From: Vibrio profundi | GTDB taxonomy: Bacteria > Pseudomonadota > Gammaproteobacteria > Enterobacterales > Vibrionaceae | Direction: 5' to 3' | NCBI RefSeq assembly: GCF_005281835.1 | Contig: NZ_RZIS01000002.1 | Location: 682,001 to 746,000 of the forward strand | DNA length: 64,000 nucleotides | Part shown: piece by piece, positions 8,306 to 17,626 of the stretch | Layout: every line of letters starts with the position of its first letter | Numbering within the stretch: position 1 is the first letter of the stretch | Notes under the pieces: model-generated | Databases searched by the model: none | What the model was told of the DNA's origin: nothing | The model's input: the letters and a program-made list of their open reading frames with translations, nothing else | Position numbers and translations under genes: made by a program

Positions 8306-9525
8306 ATTGGCTTTAAAATTAATTCGTTAATAGATCTTTTGATGAAACGCTTTAGCTCTGCCTCGATTACTTTTTTACCAGTCTCTAGAGTACCTTCTAT
8401 AAGCATTTCCGTAGTGTCTAGTATTCCGTTATTTACTTCTCTTTGGAGCTCTCTACCTTTTTCTACTGCTTCTTGTTGAGCTTTTTCCAGCAACTCAATA
8501 ACCCGTGGTGTTATTCCATAGTATTCATCTAATCCATTCAGTGCGAATGCTGCGAGAGTACCAACAACAACAACAGCTGCTAAATGAGCCGCAACGAAAG
8601 ATGTTGCAGCTAATGCAATCGTTCCAGCTATACCTGCTACTAACGAAGCTATTCCAATTTTTACAATATCAGTAGCCAAGGAACCAATCAGGGTAGTCAA
8701 ATAGACTTCATCATTGAGTATATAGTCAAGAATTCTGAAGCCAGCAGCGACATAAAATGTTAAGACGGTCCCTGATTTTATTGAATTGGCTAGGCCGTAC
8801 TTTCCTATGCCTAATTGTACAATCTTAGGGTTGTCTAGTCTGTAGTTTGTTCCCGTAAGTATGCGTCTCAAGCCGGAGTATCCACTAAGTGAAATCATTT
8901 CATTACCTAAGTGATTTAGGGAAACTGCTGCCTTCATTCCTAAGGTTGCTTTTATACCTAACTTAGTAGCTTTTAGACCGTGGATGTTAAACTGTGCGAT
9001 TATCATAGAAGTGCTGACAACATCTTTCCCATTGACACCATAATTTACCATCACTTGCCCTCCTGTAGAGGTAGTGATCGACTTCCATGTATCCTTAGTA
9101 TCCATCCACCCCCAACTTTGTAGTACTTTAAACGCCTCTTCTAATGTTAAAAGCATCACTTCAGTGTGATTATGTTGTAATTGCGTCCTTAGCGTGTTGT
9201 CGGGTAGTACCTTAGTATTGATGTATTCCCCTTCAGTAAAATTGTATGGAGGCCAATACATATTTTCGGGGGCTATGTTAGCAGTTGGTGTAGGTGCACT
9301 ATGCTGTGTAGTTGCTTGTTGGTAGCTCGATTTTTTTAAGGGAGGCAAAAAACCTTTCCCCATGCCAGGGGTTACTCGGCATGCTTGTACTTCATTTTGG
9401 TAAGCCATAGAAGTTTTCGGGAAGAATGTCTCTTCATCAGCATTGGAATTGGTCACTGATGTTGCTTTCATTTCCGCCTCTTTGGCCATGGACTTTTCAG
9501 GAAATATACTTTTTTTATCGCTCAT
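8302..9525 (-). CDS. Candidate pore-forming toxin with duplicated N-terminal motif
   Basis: A protein of 407 residues (417 if the in-frame ATG at 9555 is used; neither start has a good ribosome site). Residues 6-24 and 33-51 are an internal repeat of the form F-P-x-x-S-M-A followed by an acidic/basic stretch. A proline-rich linker (about 58-95) precedes a middle domain of unknown fold. Residues 277-330 are a long hydrophobic hairpin rich in Ala, Ile and Val, then a charged helical tail. This layout is like pore-forming colicins and membrane-acting secreted effectors. Toxin activity is inferred from the hairpin, the overlapping membrane partner and the duplicated array; no named family was recognised. 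There is no signal peptide. Confidence 0.55.
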   Translation of the reverse strand: MSDKKSIFPEKSMAKEAEMKATSVTNSNADEETFFPKTSMAYQNEVQACRVTPGMGKGFLPPLKKSSYQQATTQHSAPTPTANIAPENMYWPPYNFTEGEYINTKVLPDNTLRTQLQHNHTEVMLLTLEEAFKVLQSWGWMDTKDTWKSITTSTGGQVMVNYGVNGKDVVSTSMIIAQFNIHGLKATKLGIKATLGMKAAVSLNHLGNEMISLSGYSGLRRILTGTNYRLDNPKIVQLGIGKYGLANSIKSGTVLTFYVAAGFRILDYILNDEVYLTTLIGSLATDIVKIGIASLVAGIAGTIALAATSFVAAHLAAVVVVGTLAAFALNGLDEYYGITPRVIELLEKAQQEAVEKGRELQREVNNGILDTTEMLIEGTLETGKKVIEAELKRFIKRSINELILKPI

Positions 9526-9555
9526 TCGATTTACGCCAATATAATTTTTCACCAT

Positions 9556-10302
9556 ATTAAATGCGCTATATAAAAAAGTAGTCTGAACATCTAGTGATTT
9601 TTACTAAATAACCATGGGTGTGCAGAGGGTCACAAATTAAGAAAAGTTAGGTATTTTTACTCGCCCTGCAGCTAACGCCTTTGTAACTGAGTCCAAGGAC
9701 AACGCATTTGTCTTTCTGTGACGTTATTTTGTTTGCTCATTGCTGTTTGGAATGTTGATGGACACCGATCGGAAACTACCCACGCCATAGCTTGAAAACA
9801 TTTTTCTGTTTTAGTTGTTCTTCATCTTTTTTGCTCAAATTTGGCTCTTTCACATAGACAATTAAGCTTGCGTGTAACCGCCTTTGTAGTAACGGCATCG
9901 GAATGTGGTGGAGTTCTTATTAAGCGATATAGACTGAATACAGCCAAGATTGTCGGGGACACCAAAAACTTATGAACGGAGTCGTACTGCTTTACAAAAT
10001 GATGCCCTCTTTCTTGTACTTCGGATCTTGCTCTCATGTCTTAGAAATACAACGTTACCATCATTACGTTTTCGTAAATACATGATAGGGATAGGCCATA
10101 CGCCTAGAACTTGCTCGAAGTGATTGTGTAGTTTGAGAAGGGCAGTATTTCCGAATTCTAAGAAGCCGTGCTTATAGTTAGGACTGAAATTTTAAGATTG
10201 AACACGTGCAATCAACGAAAATACGTATGAATAGGCTGTCGAAATCGTCTTTACTGTATTCTTCACGAGATCATCAGCAATATTTATTGTGATTTGATGA
10301 AG
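9556..10302. other. Intergenic stretch without a convincing gene
   Basis: About 750 bases between the toxin gene and an isolated terminator. I see only short frames without ribosome sites or recognisable protein motifs. The stretch may be decayed DNA at the edge of the accessory island. It must hold the toxin promoter at its left end, but no clear -35/-10 pair stands out. Confidence 0.5.
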
Positions 10303-10339
10303 AACGGCCCAAACGAGTAGTTTCGTCTGGGCCGTTTTT
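10303..10339 (+). terminator. Isolated strong terminator with no plus-strand gene before it
   Basis: A 9-bp GC-rich stem (AACGGCCCA / TGGGCCGTT), extended by an inner ACGA/TCGT pairing, followed by TTTTTG. Its T-tract orientation is for plus-strand transcription, yet the nearest plus-strand gene upstream ends at 6492. Confidence 0.75.
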
Positions 10340-10696
10340 GTTAGCAGTCATTTCTTCCCCCAGAAAGTCACTGCATTAGAACGCAAGCAAAGGCGTTGTC
10401 TAGTTCTAAAGTACTAAGTTGCCTAGGCTATGTAAAATATCAACAGCTTCTCTAAGATGAACAAATTATGAACCTGAAGTTGAATGCGAGCTAGAGATCA
10501 GAATGATTGCAAATGCAACGTTTCTAAGTGTGTTTGCATGGAAGCAGTCTCACTAATTGCTCAACCTAGTAGCCCTTTTTGAGGGAATGGCTTTGAATGT
10601 CTGATGTTAAATAAATGTATGAATATACTTCTAGATTGTTATCAAAATCGCATATAAGGTATGAATAGAAAAAGATTTATTTAAAAGGACTTAGCG
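10340..10696. other. Leader region of the TPR protein gene
   Basis: About 360 bases after the isolated terminator, before the TPR gene. No coding frame is apparent. It presumably holds the promoter of that gene; AAAAGGA just before its ATG is the ribosome site. Confidence 0.4.
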
Positions 10697-11536
10697 ATGT
10701 TTCGAGTTGTCATCTTATGTTGTTTCCTGCTGTTTCCATCGTGGAATGTGTTGGCGGAAGATGTGAAATATTCAGAAAGGGAATACGTCGATAGGCCGTT
10801 GGTTGAACGCTATATTCTTGATGAGTTAAAAAGTTTAAGGATGGATCAACAGGATCTTGAGCGTCGCCTTACGGTTCAAATTACCGACCGAGAGCTGGAA
10901 GTTGCCGATAAGTCCTTGAATTATGTAAATGTTACTGTGACCTATTTCTTCTATATTATTGCAGGGGTCGCTTCATTGATCGCCCTTATTGGTTGGCAAT
11001 CGCTGAAAGATATTAAACACAACACTAAGCAAATGGCTGACCAACGCTTGAATAAGATCGCTCAAGAATATGAAAAGAAGTTTTTGGATCTGGAACGAGA
11101 TTTAAAGCGTAAGACTCGAATCATTTCGGAGAACAACCGAGAGATTGAAATCATCAATGAAATTCATAACTTATGGCTGCGTGCTCAGAGCGTACAAACT
11201 GCCGAGCAAAAAATTGAAGTGTACGATGAGATTCTTAAAGTGCGTCCTGGCGATTTAGAAGCTTTAACCTACAAAGCTGATGCAGCAATGGAAATCAGTG
11301 AATTCCACTGGGCTATGAGCTTGTGTAACCGTGTGCTAGAGGTGGACGACCAAAATGCTCATGCCTTATATCAACGAGCGTGTGCGTATGCACGGTTAGG
11401 TGCTGAAGGCCAAGCGATTGATGACTTGATCCGCTCGGTAGAAGCCAGCGGTTCGATGCGTGAATTGATAGCCGATGAGCCGGATTTTGAAATGCTTCGC
11501 GGGCTAGAAAGGTTCGAGGCGTTACTAGAGGAATAA
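10697..11536 (+). CDS. Membrane-anchored coiled-coil TPR protein
   Basis: A 279-residue protein. Residues 1-20 look like a signal peptide (cleaved after LA). A membrane segment spans about 78-100, a charged coiled coil about 110-155, and tetratricopeptide repeats about 165-270 (EALTYKADAAMEI, HALYQRACAYARLG). This suggests a periplasmic N-terminus and a cytoplasmic protein-interaction tail, or the reverse if the first segment is not cleaved. No enzymatic motif is visible. It is monocistronic and convergent with modA. The partner is unknown. Confidence 0.7.
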   Translation: MFRVVILCCFLLFPSWNVLAEDVKYSEREYVDRPLVERYILDELKSLRMDQQDLERRLTVQITDRELEVADKSLNYVNVTVTYFFYIIAGVASLIALIGWQSLKDIKHNTKQMADQRLNKIAQEYEKKFLDLERDLKRKTRIISENNREIEIINEIHNLWLRAQSVQTAEQKIEVYDEILKVRPGDLEALTYKADAAMEISEFHWAMSLCNRVLEVDDQNAHALYQRACAYARLGAEGQAIDDLIRSVEASGSMRELIADEPDFEMLRGLERFEALLEE

Positions 11537-11632
11537 ACTTGGTCGTCAATCTCGGGTTGGTGTGAGTTAATAGAAAAAGCATGAGCCATGGCTCATGCGT
11601 TTTAGGTTTTAGGTTAATTGAAGTGATAAACC

Positions 11633-12370
11633 CTATTTAAACCCGTAGCGATTTAAGATCTGTTTGGCTTCTTCACTTTTTAAATAGGTGACAAAATCAT
11701 TCGCGCTTTGCGATTCACTTACATTAGCAATCGGATAGGTGATGCTTGAGTGTAGTGATTCACTAAAGCTATGTACGATTCTGACTTTTTCACTCGCCAG
11801 CGCATCCGTTTTGTACACAACACCAAAGGGCGCTTCGCCTAGCTCTACCAAGACTAAGGCTACGCGAACGTTTTTGGTTGGTGCCAATTGACGGTTGATA
11901 GCATCCCAAACGCCTAATGCGCTGAGCGCTTCTTTAGCGTAGATTCCTGCCGGCACACTTTCAGGTTGCCCTATTGCTAAGCGCTCCCCTTTAAGGTTTG
12001 CTTCCCACGCCGCTTTATCCGTTACATCCAGTGCGCCTTCAGAATCTTTTGGGGCAATCAGAACCAAACTGTTACTGGCGAATGAAGATACAGCGTTAGG
12101 CTGGATAGAGTCTTTGTTGACGAGATGGTCGACCCACTTTTGGTTAGCTGATACAAAAATGTCGACTGGAGCTCCGCGCTCTATTTGTCTTGCCAGTGAA
12201 GAAGAACCACCAAAGACTGGAATGATTTTGACGTCTTCTTTCTTCATGTATGAGTCGGAGAGTTCTGTGATGGCATTCGTCATTGAAGACGCCGCATAGA
12301 TTCGGATTGTTTCTTGTGCATTAGCAGCAAAAGCCAAGGAGGCTAATAATAGGGCAGAAAGCTTTTTCAT
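11633..12370 (-). CDS. modA: Molybdate ABC transporter substrate-binding protein
   Basis: A 245-residue periplasmic protein with a clear signal peptide (about 1-18, ending AANA) and the ModA signatures IYAASSMTNAI near the start, GGSSSLARQIERGAPVD, and the APFGVVYKTDA stretch. ModA captures molybdate or tungstate for the ModBC importer that supplies molybdenum cofactor. No modB or modC is adjacent, so it must pair with genes elsewhere. I used MKKLSA as the start because it begins the signal peptide; an ATG three codons earlier is possible. Confidence 0.88.
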   Translation of the reverse strand: MKKLSALLLASLAFAANAQETIRIYAASSMTNAITELSDSYMKKEDVKIIPVFGGSSSLARQIERGAPVDIFVSANQKWVDHLVNKDSIQPNAVSSFASNSLVLIAPKDSEGALDVTDKAAWEANLKGERLAIGQPESVPAGIYAKEALSALGVWDAINRQLAPTKNVRVALVLVELGEAPFGVVYKTDALASEKVRIVHSFSESLHSSITYPIANVSESQSANDFVTYLKSEEAKQILNRYGFK

Positions 12371-12420
12371 TGGTTCCATTCACTCTAGGGAAGGTGGAGT
12401 TCTATTTTATCGTATCGGCT

Positions 12421-13338
12421 TTATTCAGTGCGTAAGCTCTTGTAAGGAGTATTGAATTCTTTGCGTAACCAATTTCTAAGTTGTAACACACTTTCAAGTT
12501 TAAGTTTGTCTGGAGGACACACAAAGTAAAAGTCTTGATAAGGGTTGGTTACGGCATCGCCTATTTCTTTGAGTAATCCATGATTAATGTCATCTCGTAC
12601 AAACTGCCGATGAGTAATAAAAATACCCAGTTGCCGAATTGCCGCTTGTACCGCTTGAATTGAGACATTAAAAGACAAATTGTTTTGGCCCGTTGGTACC
12701 CCGACATTATGATGCTCACACCATACCGACCAATCATGTTTGCGTCGCTCATTGGTCACCGCGATTGCTGGGAATTTGTTAAGTAGCTCTACTGCAGACA
12801 ATTCTTGACCATCAGGGATGAGCTGAGGGCTGCACACCATAATTAACTCATCGCCGCTCAACTTTTCACAATAGTAGTCTTGCCAGTCATTCGGCTGACC
12901 ATGCACAAGTGCTACATCCACTCCCTGTTTTTCGAGTTGAAACGTACCAGCAAGGGTGGATATTCGAATATCCATTTTAGGGGCAAATTGTTGGAAACCT
13001 TGTACACGAGGGATCCACCAATGCATCGCTAAAGAGTTAATCATATTCAAAGTGAGCCGGTGTTGCTCTGGGGTTCTTGTTAGTTCTTCCGTCGCTTCGA
13101 CGATAGTTTCGAGCGCTGGAGAGACTTTTTTGTAATATCGCTTTCCATCAGCATTAAGAATCACATTCCTGCCCACTCGTTGGAAAAGTGGCTTACCGAC
13201 TTGTTGCTCTAGTGATTTAATGGCTTGGCTGACAGCAGAGTGGCTGACACATAACGCGTTTGCGGCGTTGGTCATACTTCCGGTTTCTGCAACGGCAATA
13301 AAAGAGTATATCGACTTGAGCGGCACGAGTTTTTTCAT
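12421..13338 (-). CDS. LysR-type transcriptional regulator (GcvA-like)
   Basis: A 305-residue regulator. A winged helix-turn-helix occupies residues 1-65 (AVAETGSMTNAANALCVSHS) and a periplasmic-binding-like effector domain about 90-295. It resembles the GcvA subgroup, where the loop LFQRVGRNV follows the DNA-binding helix. The start at 13338 has AAGGA ten bases upstream. It is divergent from an EamA exporter across 89 bases, so it probably controls that gene and itself. modA lies 50 bases downstream on the same strand and could be cotranscribed. The effector is unknown. Confidence 0.82.
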   Translation of the reverse strand: MKKLVPLKSIYSFIAVAETGSMTNAANALCVSHSAVSQAIKSLEQQVGKPLFQRVGRNVILNADGKRYYKKVSPALETIVEATEELTRTPEQHRLTLNMINSLAMHWWIPRVQGFQQFAPKMDIRISTLAGTFQLEKQGVDVALVHGQPNDWQDYYCEKLSGDELIMVCSPQLIPDGQELSAVELLNKFPAIAVTNERRKHDWSVWCEHHNVGVPTGQNNLSFNVSIQAVQAAIRQLGIFITHRQFVRDDINHGLLKEIGDAVTNPYQDFYFVCPPDKLKLESVLQLRNWLRKEFNTPYKSLRTE

Positions 13339-13427
13339 AAGTAAGTTTTCCTTACAGGTTTGGTCAATAATACTCGCTATTTTTAATGACGTCACCTTCT
13401 TAAAATACTCATATCAGGAGGTAGTCG

Positions 13428-14369
13428 ATGTCTAAAAACTTTCAATCAACCACATTCATGTTGCTTTCAACATTCAGTCTTTCCTTTACCGGGTTACTTG
13501 CAAAATACTTGTCTCAAATGATGCCCGTCGAGCAATTGAGCTTTCTTAGGTTTGCAGTGCCAGCCTTGATTCTGTTCGTATTCTTGAGCTTTATTAAAAT
13601 TCGTACCTTCTCCTATACCACTTATAAACCGCTTTTGGTTCGAGGGTTCTGTATTGCAGCTTGTCAGATTTGCTTTTTGCTATCGCTGCAGCGTTTAACA
13701 TTAGTCGAAAGTATTGTTCTGTTTAGCTCGGGGCCACTGTTTATCCCAGTGTTAGAAAAGCTAATGTTTGGTACACGAATCAGCGTGATTACAGTTTTAG
13801 GCTTGGCGATGACATTTTTAGGGGTGATCCTGATGGCAGGGGATCTCAATCAGTTTGAATTTAAACCGGAACTGTTGCTTGGGTTAGCGGCAGGGGTATT
13901 TAATTCTGGCTCACAACTGAGCTTATACCGAGCGACCAAAGGTGAAATGACCCCCATAGAGCTCAATGCTTGGACGTTTACCATTGCGTCTGCACTGTCT
14001 ATTCCTGTGGTGATATTCGCAAGCTCGCTAAGTGAGTTTGACGTCAGCTGGGTGATGGATGGCTCCACTAACTTTGTAGTGATAACGTCGGTGGTCGTCA
14101 TGTCCTTTTTGATCATCAATACCCAAGTGTTTAGAGCGAAAGCTTATACGTTAGCAGAGAGTGGTTCTCAGCTCGCTCCACTGATCTTCACCAATCTGTT
14201 ATTTACCGCCCTTTGGCAGTTCATGTTTTTTGACGATACGTTTTCGATTACACAAATCATAGGTATCTCTTTGATTGTGTCGGCGAGTGTGATGAATACT
14301 TTGTTGGTGAAAATGGTGAATCGTAAAAAGAGTAAGTCTACCGCAACGATAGTCGTTACAGCGAAATAG
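13428..14369 (+). CDS. EamA-family (DMT) transporter
   Basis: A 313-residue inner-membrane protein with about ten hydrophobic helices in two EamA halves, the usual length of drug/metabolite transporters. An early SLSFTGLLAKYLS helix and FLRFAVPALILF are typical. Members export amino acids, nucleosides or drugs; the substrate here is not evident. GGAGGTAG precedes the ATG. It is divergent from the LysR gene, a common arrangement for inducible exporters, and ends in a strong terminator. Confidence 0.85.
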   Translation: MSKNFQSTTFMLLSTFSLSFTGLLAKYLSQMMPVEQLSFLRFAVPALILFVFLSFIKIRTFSYTTYKPLLVRGFCIAACQICFLLSLQRLTLVESIVLFSSGPLFIPVLEKLMFGTRISVITVLGLAMTFLGVILMAGDLNQFEFKPELLLGLAAGVFNSGSQLSLYRATKGEMTPIELNAWTFTIASALSIPVVIFASSLSEFDVSWVMDGSTNFVVITSVVVMSFLIINTQVFRAKAYTLAESGSQLAPLIFTNLLFTALWQFMFFDDTFSITQIIGISLIVSASVMNTLLVKMVNRKKSKSTATIVVTAK

Positions 14370-14402
14370 TGACTAGGGAAAACACAGGTTTATATAGCGA
14401 TG

Positions 14403-14445
14403 AAGATAGCCAAAACCTTCTGCCCAAGATTTTGGCTATCTTTTT
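14403..14445. terminator. Bidirectional terminator between EamA and HD-GYP genes
   Basis: A 13-bp stem (AAGATAGCCAAAA / TTTTGGCTATCTT) is flanked by T-runs. It separates the convergent transporter and HD-GYP genes and can serve both. Confidence 0.85.
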
Positions 14446-14469
14446 GAATGTTAGCTATCTAGTAAACGC

Positions 14470-17349
14470 TCAGAAAAGCGATTTGATGTAATCTTTTACG
14501 ATTTGGATATGATGCTCACGATCGACTTCGGTCACTTGCTTATCGTCTAAGAACGCTTCGGCGTAGCGTTGGTCCACCTCGCCTTCTAAAAATAAGACGT
14601 ATAGCTTAGGGTCGATATGACCGCTGGTGGCCATTTGGGTCATGATGTTTAGAGATTCAGTCAGCGTTTTGGCTTTTTTGTATGGTCTATCGCTAGAAGT
14701 GAGAGCTTCAAATACATCTGAAATTGCCATTACTCTGGCTGGAACCGAAAGCTGTTCTTGATTGAGCCCGCGAGGGTAGCCTTTACCGTCGACTCTTTCA
14801 TGGTGACCGCCAGCAATGCTTGGGATATTTTTAAGGTGTTCGGGGTAGGGTAAACGTTCGAGCATGGATAAAGTTTGAATGATGTGATCGTTTATCATGA
14901 AGCGCTCTTCATCATTCAATGTCCCACGACGTATGGAAAGGTTGTGCAACTCTCCTCGGTTGTATTTCACCGCACCAGGGGTTAATACAAAGTCCTCTTT
15001 CCAAACATCCATTGGGCTAAACCCTTGCTGCCAAGGTATTCGATGGACGTCTCTATCCGCCAAAAGAGGCTCCATTTTAGGTAAGTACGCTTTGGTTTCA
15101 TGACGTTGCTTTTCTATCCATGACACACCGAGTTGATCGTCTAATGTTCGTTTCCATGTGCGGCTGGCAATTTTATTCAATCTCTCTACTTTGCTGTCTT
15201 CCATGTCTTCACTACCAAGGTTGCACTCGGCAATGAAGGCAAATTCTTCATCCAATTCTGCCTGTGTTTGTTCCAATATGGCTTTTTGTTCTTGAGTGTC
15301 TTGACCTTGGCTAATGGCTTGCCAGTAATCGGATTCAGCTTGGACTTTGAGTAATTCAAAACGCATCCGCACTTCGTGAATTCGATCGTAGATGGTTTCC
15401 AACTTGGTGGCTTTGTCGACCACATATTCAGGCGTTGTGACTTTGCCGCAATCGTGTAGCCAAGAGGCTAAATTCAGTTCTTCCCATTGTTTGCTGTCGA
15501 GAGAAAAATGAGGGAAGTAACGTTGATCCTTTTCCGTCAACTCGGTTAACCACTTGGTTAATTCAGGCACGCGCTGACAGTGGCCGCCAGTGTAAGGCGA
15601 CTTGGTATCAATTGCCGATGCAATTAACTCGATAAAGGCGTTCAGCATGTCTTTTTGCTGCTGCATTTGATCGATGTTGTCTTTAGCGATTTCAGCGAAG
15701 CTGAGTACTTCGCGAAGGAAGGCATGCTTGTCGGATTGGATTTGGGTAATCGCACGCTCATAGCCAATGACCACAATACCCACTAAGCGCTTTTCGCGGT
15801 TAAGCAGCGGGAACAAGTAGATGTCTGAATTGAAGATCGAGTTCTGGTGGCGTTTTAACGCGTTATCATCTCGGTTGATGTGAATGGTTTCGCCGGCTTT
15901 CAATTTAGACAAGAGCCAAGGTGTGTCTTTGATGAACTCATTGATGTCTGCTTTAAACGGGATGATGGCATGATTGGCAGCAACCTCGAATGTTCCGGTT
16001 TCCTCTGATTCGACAAATAGCACTATGGTTTCTGCTTTGGTAATCAAATAGCTTTGATGCGCCACTGTTTTGGCGAGAACGCTGAATTCTTGATTACTGG
16101 CGGTGTCTCGTAACAGGTTGAGCAAATCATGTAGGGTGTGCTCCATCAGTTCGATGGAAGTGGTTAGGTTAGATACTTCTTTGATCATGCTCTTTGGATA
16201 GTGAGTTCGCTTGAAATCAAAACGTGCGATGTTGTCGGTGAGCTCTACCAAATTTTGCAAAGGCATGGCAAGCCGTTTGGCGATTCCCCAAACGAAGATA
16301 AAACAGGTGAGAAGAAGTATGACTGCAACTGTGATCTGTTTGTCTCGCATTGAAAGTAAGTCAGCCAGTAGATCGCTTTGCGGTGTGGCTTCTGCGAGTA
16401 ACAAGGTCACATTGTCGGTTAGGTTGACTGGCGTCATAGTGAGCGACCAATCGCTTAAATTGAAATTCACTTCTTTGAATACGGTTTGGTTGTAGTCCTC
16501 TTCACCAAGTAGTTTGGCCATGACACTGTTGTTCAGCGCCTCAAGCTGCTCTTCGTGCGACATGTTAATGTCGAGGTTGAGTTGATGCTGGCCGAGTAGA
16601 TGAAAATTCATATCGAACAGTGCCAGTCGCGTTTGTGGTGAATAAGCCAATTTGCTTATCTGAGTTGATAAGCTTTCCAAAGTAAAGTCGGCGCCAATGA
16701 CGTGTTTTCCATCAGCAGAGCGGCGTGACAAGGTAATGCCACTGGTTTTAAGGAAGTGAAATAAATAAGGCGAAGAAAGCCTGATCTCACCATCACTTTC
16801 TGCGTTGATAAACCAAGGTCTGGTTCGGGGATCAAAGGTATTGTCTTTGGTAAGCTTTCGGCCGATTTGCTTGTGGTTGCCGTCTAAATAAATGGTTTCA
16901 TTTTTTCCTGTTAGATCAGCGCTGTTGATCATCATAGTTGCTTTGGGAGGAGCGCCTGCGGCTTGTCGGAGTTTGTTGGTGCCAAGAGGCCTGAAAATGG
17001 TAAAGGCACCGTCATTTGCGGTATAGAACAGAGCGACTAGATTAGGGTTCTGTTTGAATATGAGATCAATAGAAGCCAACCATGGCTTTTGTTCAAGGGA
17101 TTTACCTTGGTGACGGATGAACGAACTCACCGCCATGAAATCTAGAGTGGTTAAGACAGGCGCGACCGCTTGCTTGAATACGGATTCAAGCTTATTACTG
17201 TGTTCTTTGCTCAGCTCCTGAGCAGTGCCTGTTAATAATTCTTGCGAGTGTCGATAGCTGATTGTGATAAGAACAATACCAACTATGGTCGTCAGAACTA
17301 AAAAGAGGCTTGTAATATGTATACTGAGCGGGTAACGGCGTTTCTTCAT
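14470..17349 (-). CDS. Sensory HD-GYP c-di-GMP phosphodiesterase
   Basis: A 959-residue membrane protein. A transmembrane helix near residues 8-30 and another near 335-355 bracket a periplasmic dCache-like sensor; a HAMP-like linker and a GAF-like domain follow (about 420-570). The C-terminal HD-GYP domain has GHCQRVPELT, LHDCGK, GGHHERVDGKGYPRGL and DVFEALTSSDRPYK. It therefore should degrade c-di-GMP. About 150 residues separate the HD motif from the next metal-binding helix, longer than in the minimal domain. The start MKKRRYPLS at 17349 has GGAA six bases upstream. The ligand of the sensor is unknown. Confidence 0.9.
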   Translation of the reverse strand: MKKRRYPLSIHITSLFLVLTTIVGIVLITISYRHSQELLTGTAQELSKEHSNKLESVFKQAVAPVLTTLDFMAVSSFIRHQGKSLEQKPWLASIDLIFKQNPNLVALFYTANDGAFTIFRPLGTNKLRQAAGAPPKATMMINSADLTGKNETIYLDGNHKQIGRKLTKDNTFDPRTRPWFINAESDGEIRLSSPYLFHFLKTSGITLSRRSADGKHVIGADFTLESLSTQISKLAYSPQTRLALFDMNFHLLGQHQLNLDINMSHEEQLEALNNSVMAKLLGEEDYNQTVFKEVNFNLSDWSLTMTPVNLTDNVTLLLAEATPQSDLLADLLSMRDKQITVAVILLLTCFIFVWGIAKRLAMPLQNLVELTDNIARFDFKRTHYPKSMIKEVSNLTTSIELMEHTLHDLLNLLRDTASNQEFSVLAKTVAHQSYLITKAETIVLFVESEETGTFEVAANHAIIPFKADINEFIKDTPWLLSKLKAGETIHINRDDNALKRHQNSIFNSDIYLFPLLNREKRLVGIVVIGYERAITQIQSDKHAFLREVLSFAEIAKDNIDQMQQQKDMLNAFIELIASAIDTKSPYTGGHCQRVPELTKWLTELTEKDQRYFPHFSLDSKQWEELNLASWLHDCGKVTTPEYVVDKATKLETIYDRIHEVRMRFELLKVQAESDYWQAISQGQDTQEQKAILEQTQAELDEEFAFIAECNLGSEDMEDSKVERLNKIASRTWKRTLDDQLGVSWIEKQRHETKAYLPKMEPLLADRDVHRIPWQQGFSPMDVWKEDFVLTPGAVKYNRGELHNLSIRRGTLNDEERFMINDHIIQTLSMLERLPYPEHLKNIPSIAGGHHERVDGKGYPRGLNQEQLSVPARVMAISDVFEALTSSDRPYKKAKTLTESLNIMTQMATSGHIDPKLYVLFLEGEVDQRYAEAFLDDKQVTEVDREHHIQIVKDYIKSLF

Positions 17350-17626
17350 TGAAAATTCCAAGCGAACAAACTCGTTTAAGTATTGCTGATGTTTCCTATG
17401 TTGCAAAAAAATCGACGAAATTTAGTAGCTTGATAAACGTTATTTGTTGGGCTACTAACAAGACTGTCATCTAGGGTTTTGCGACTTAGAATGGCAAAAA
17501 ATCAATCACTGAGGCCAGATTTAAGGCTTGATGAAAGGGTTAGAATTAACTTTTGGTGAATAGCTGCAATTTCCGCCGGTAGGCTGTTAGACTTGCATTA
17601 TTAAAGGTTCATAAGAGCGACGTTCA

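Noticed and set aside
9640..9690. GTTAGGT and CTAACGCC bases that recall an integron attC site.
   Set aside because: The second core does not fit RYYYAAC and the intervening sequence does not fold into the expected paired arms.
9822..10037. A 71-codon minus-strand frame in the gene-poor region.
   Set aside because: There is no ribosome site, no recognisable domain and no neighbour supporting it; composition looks non-coding.
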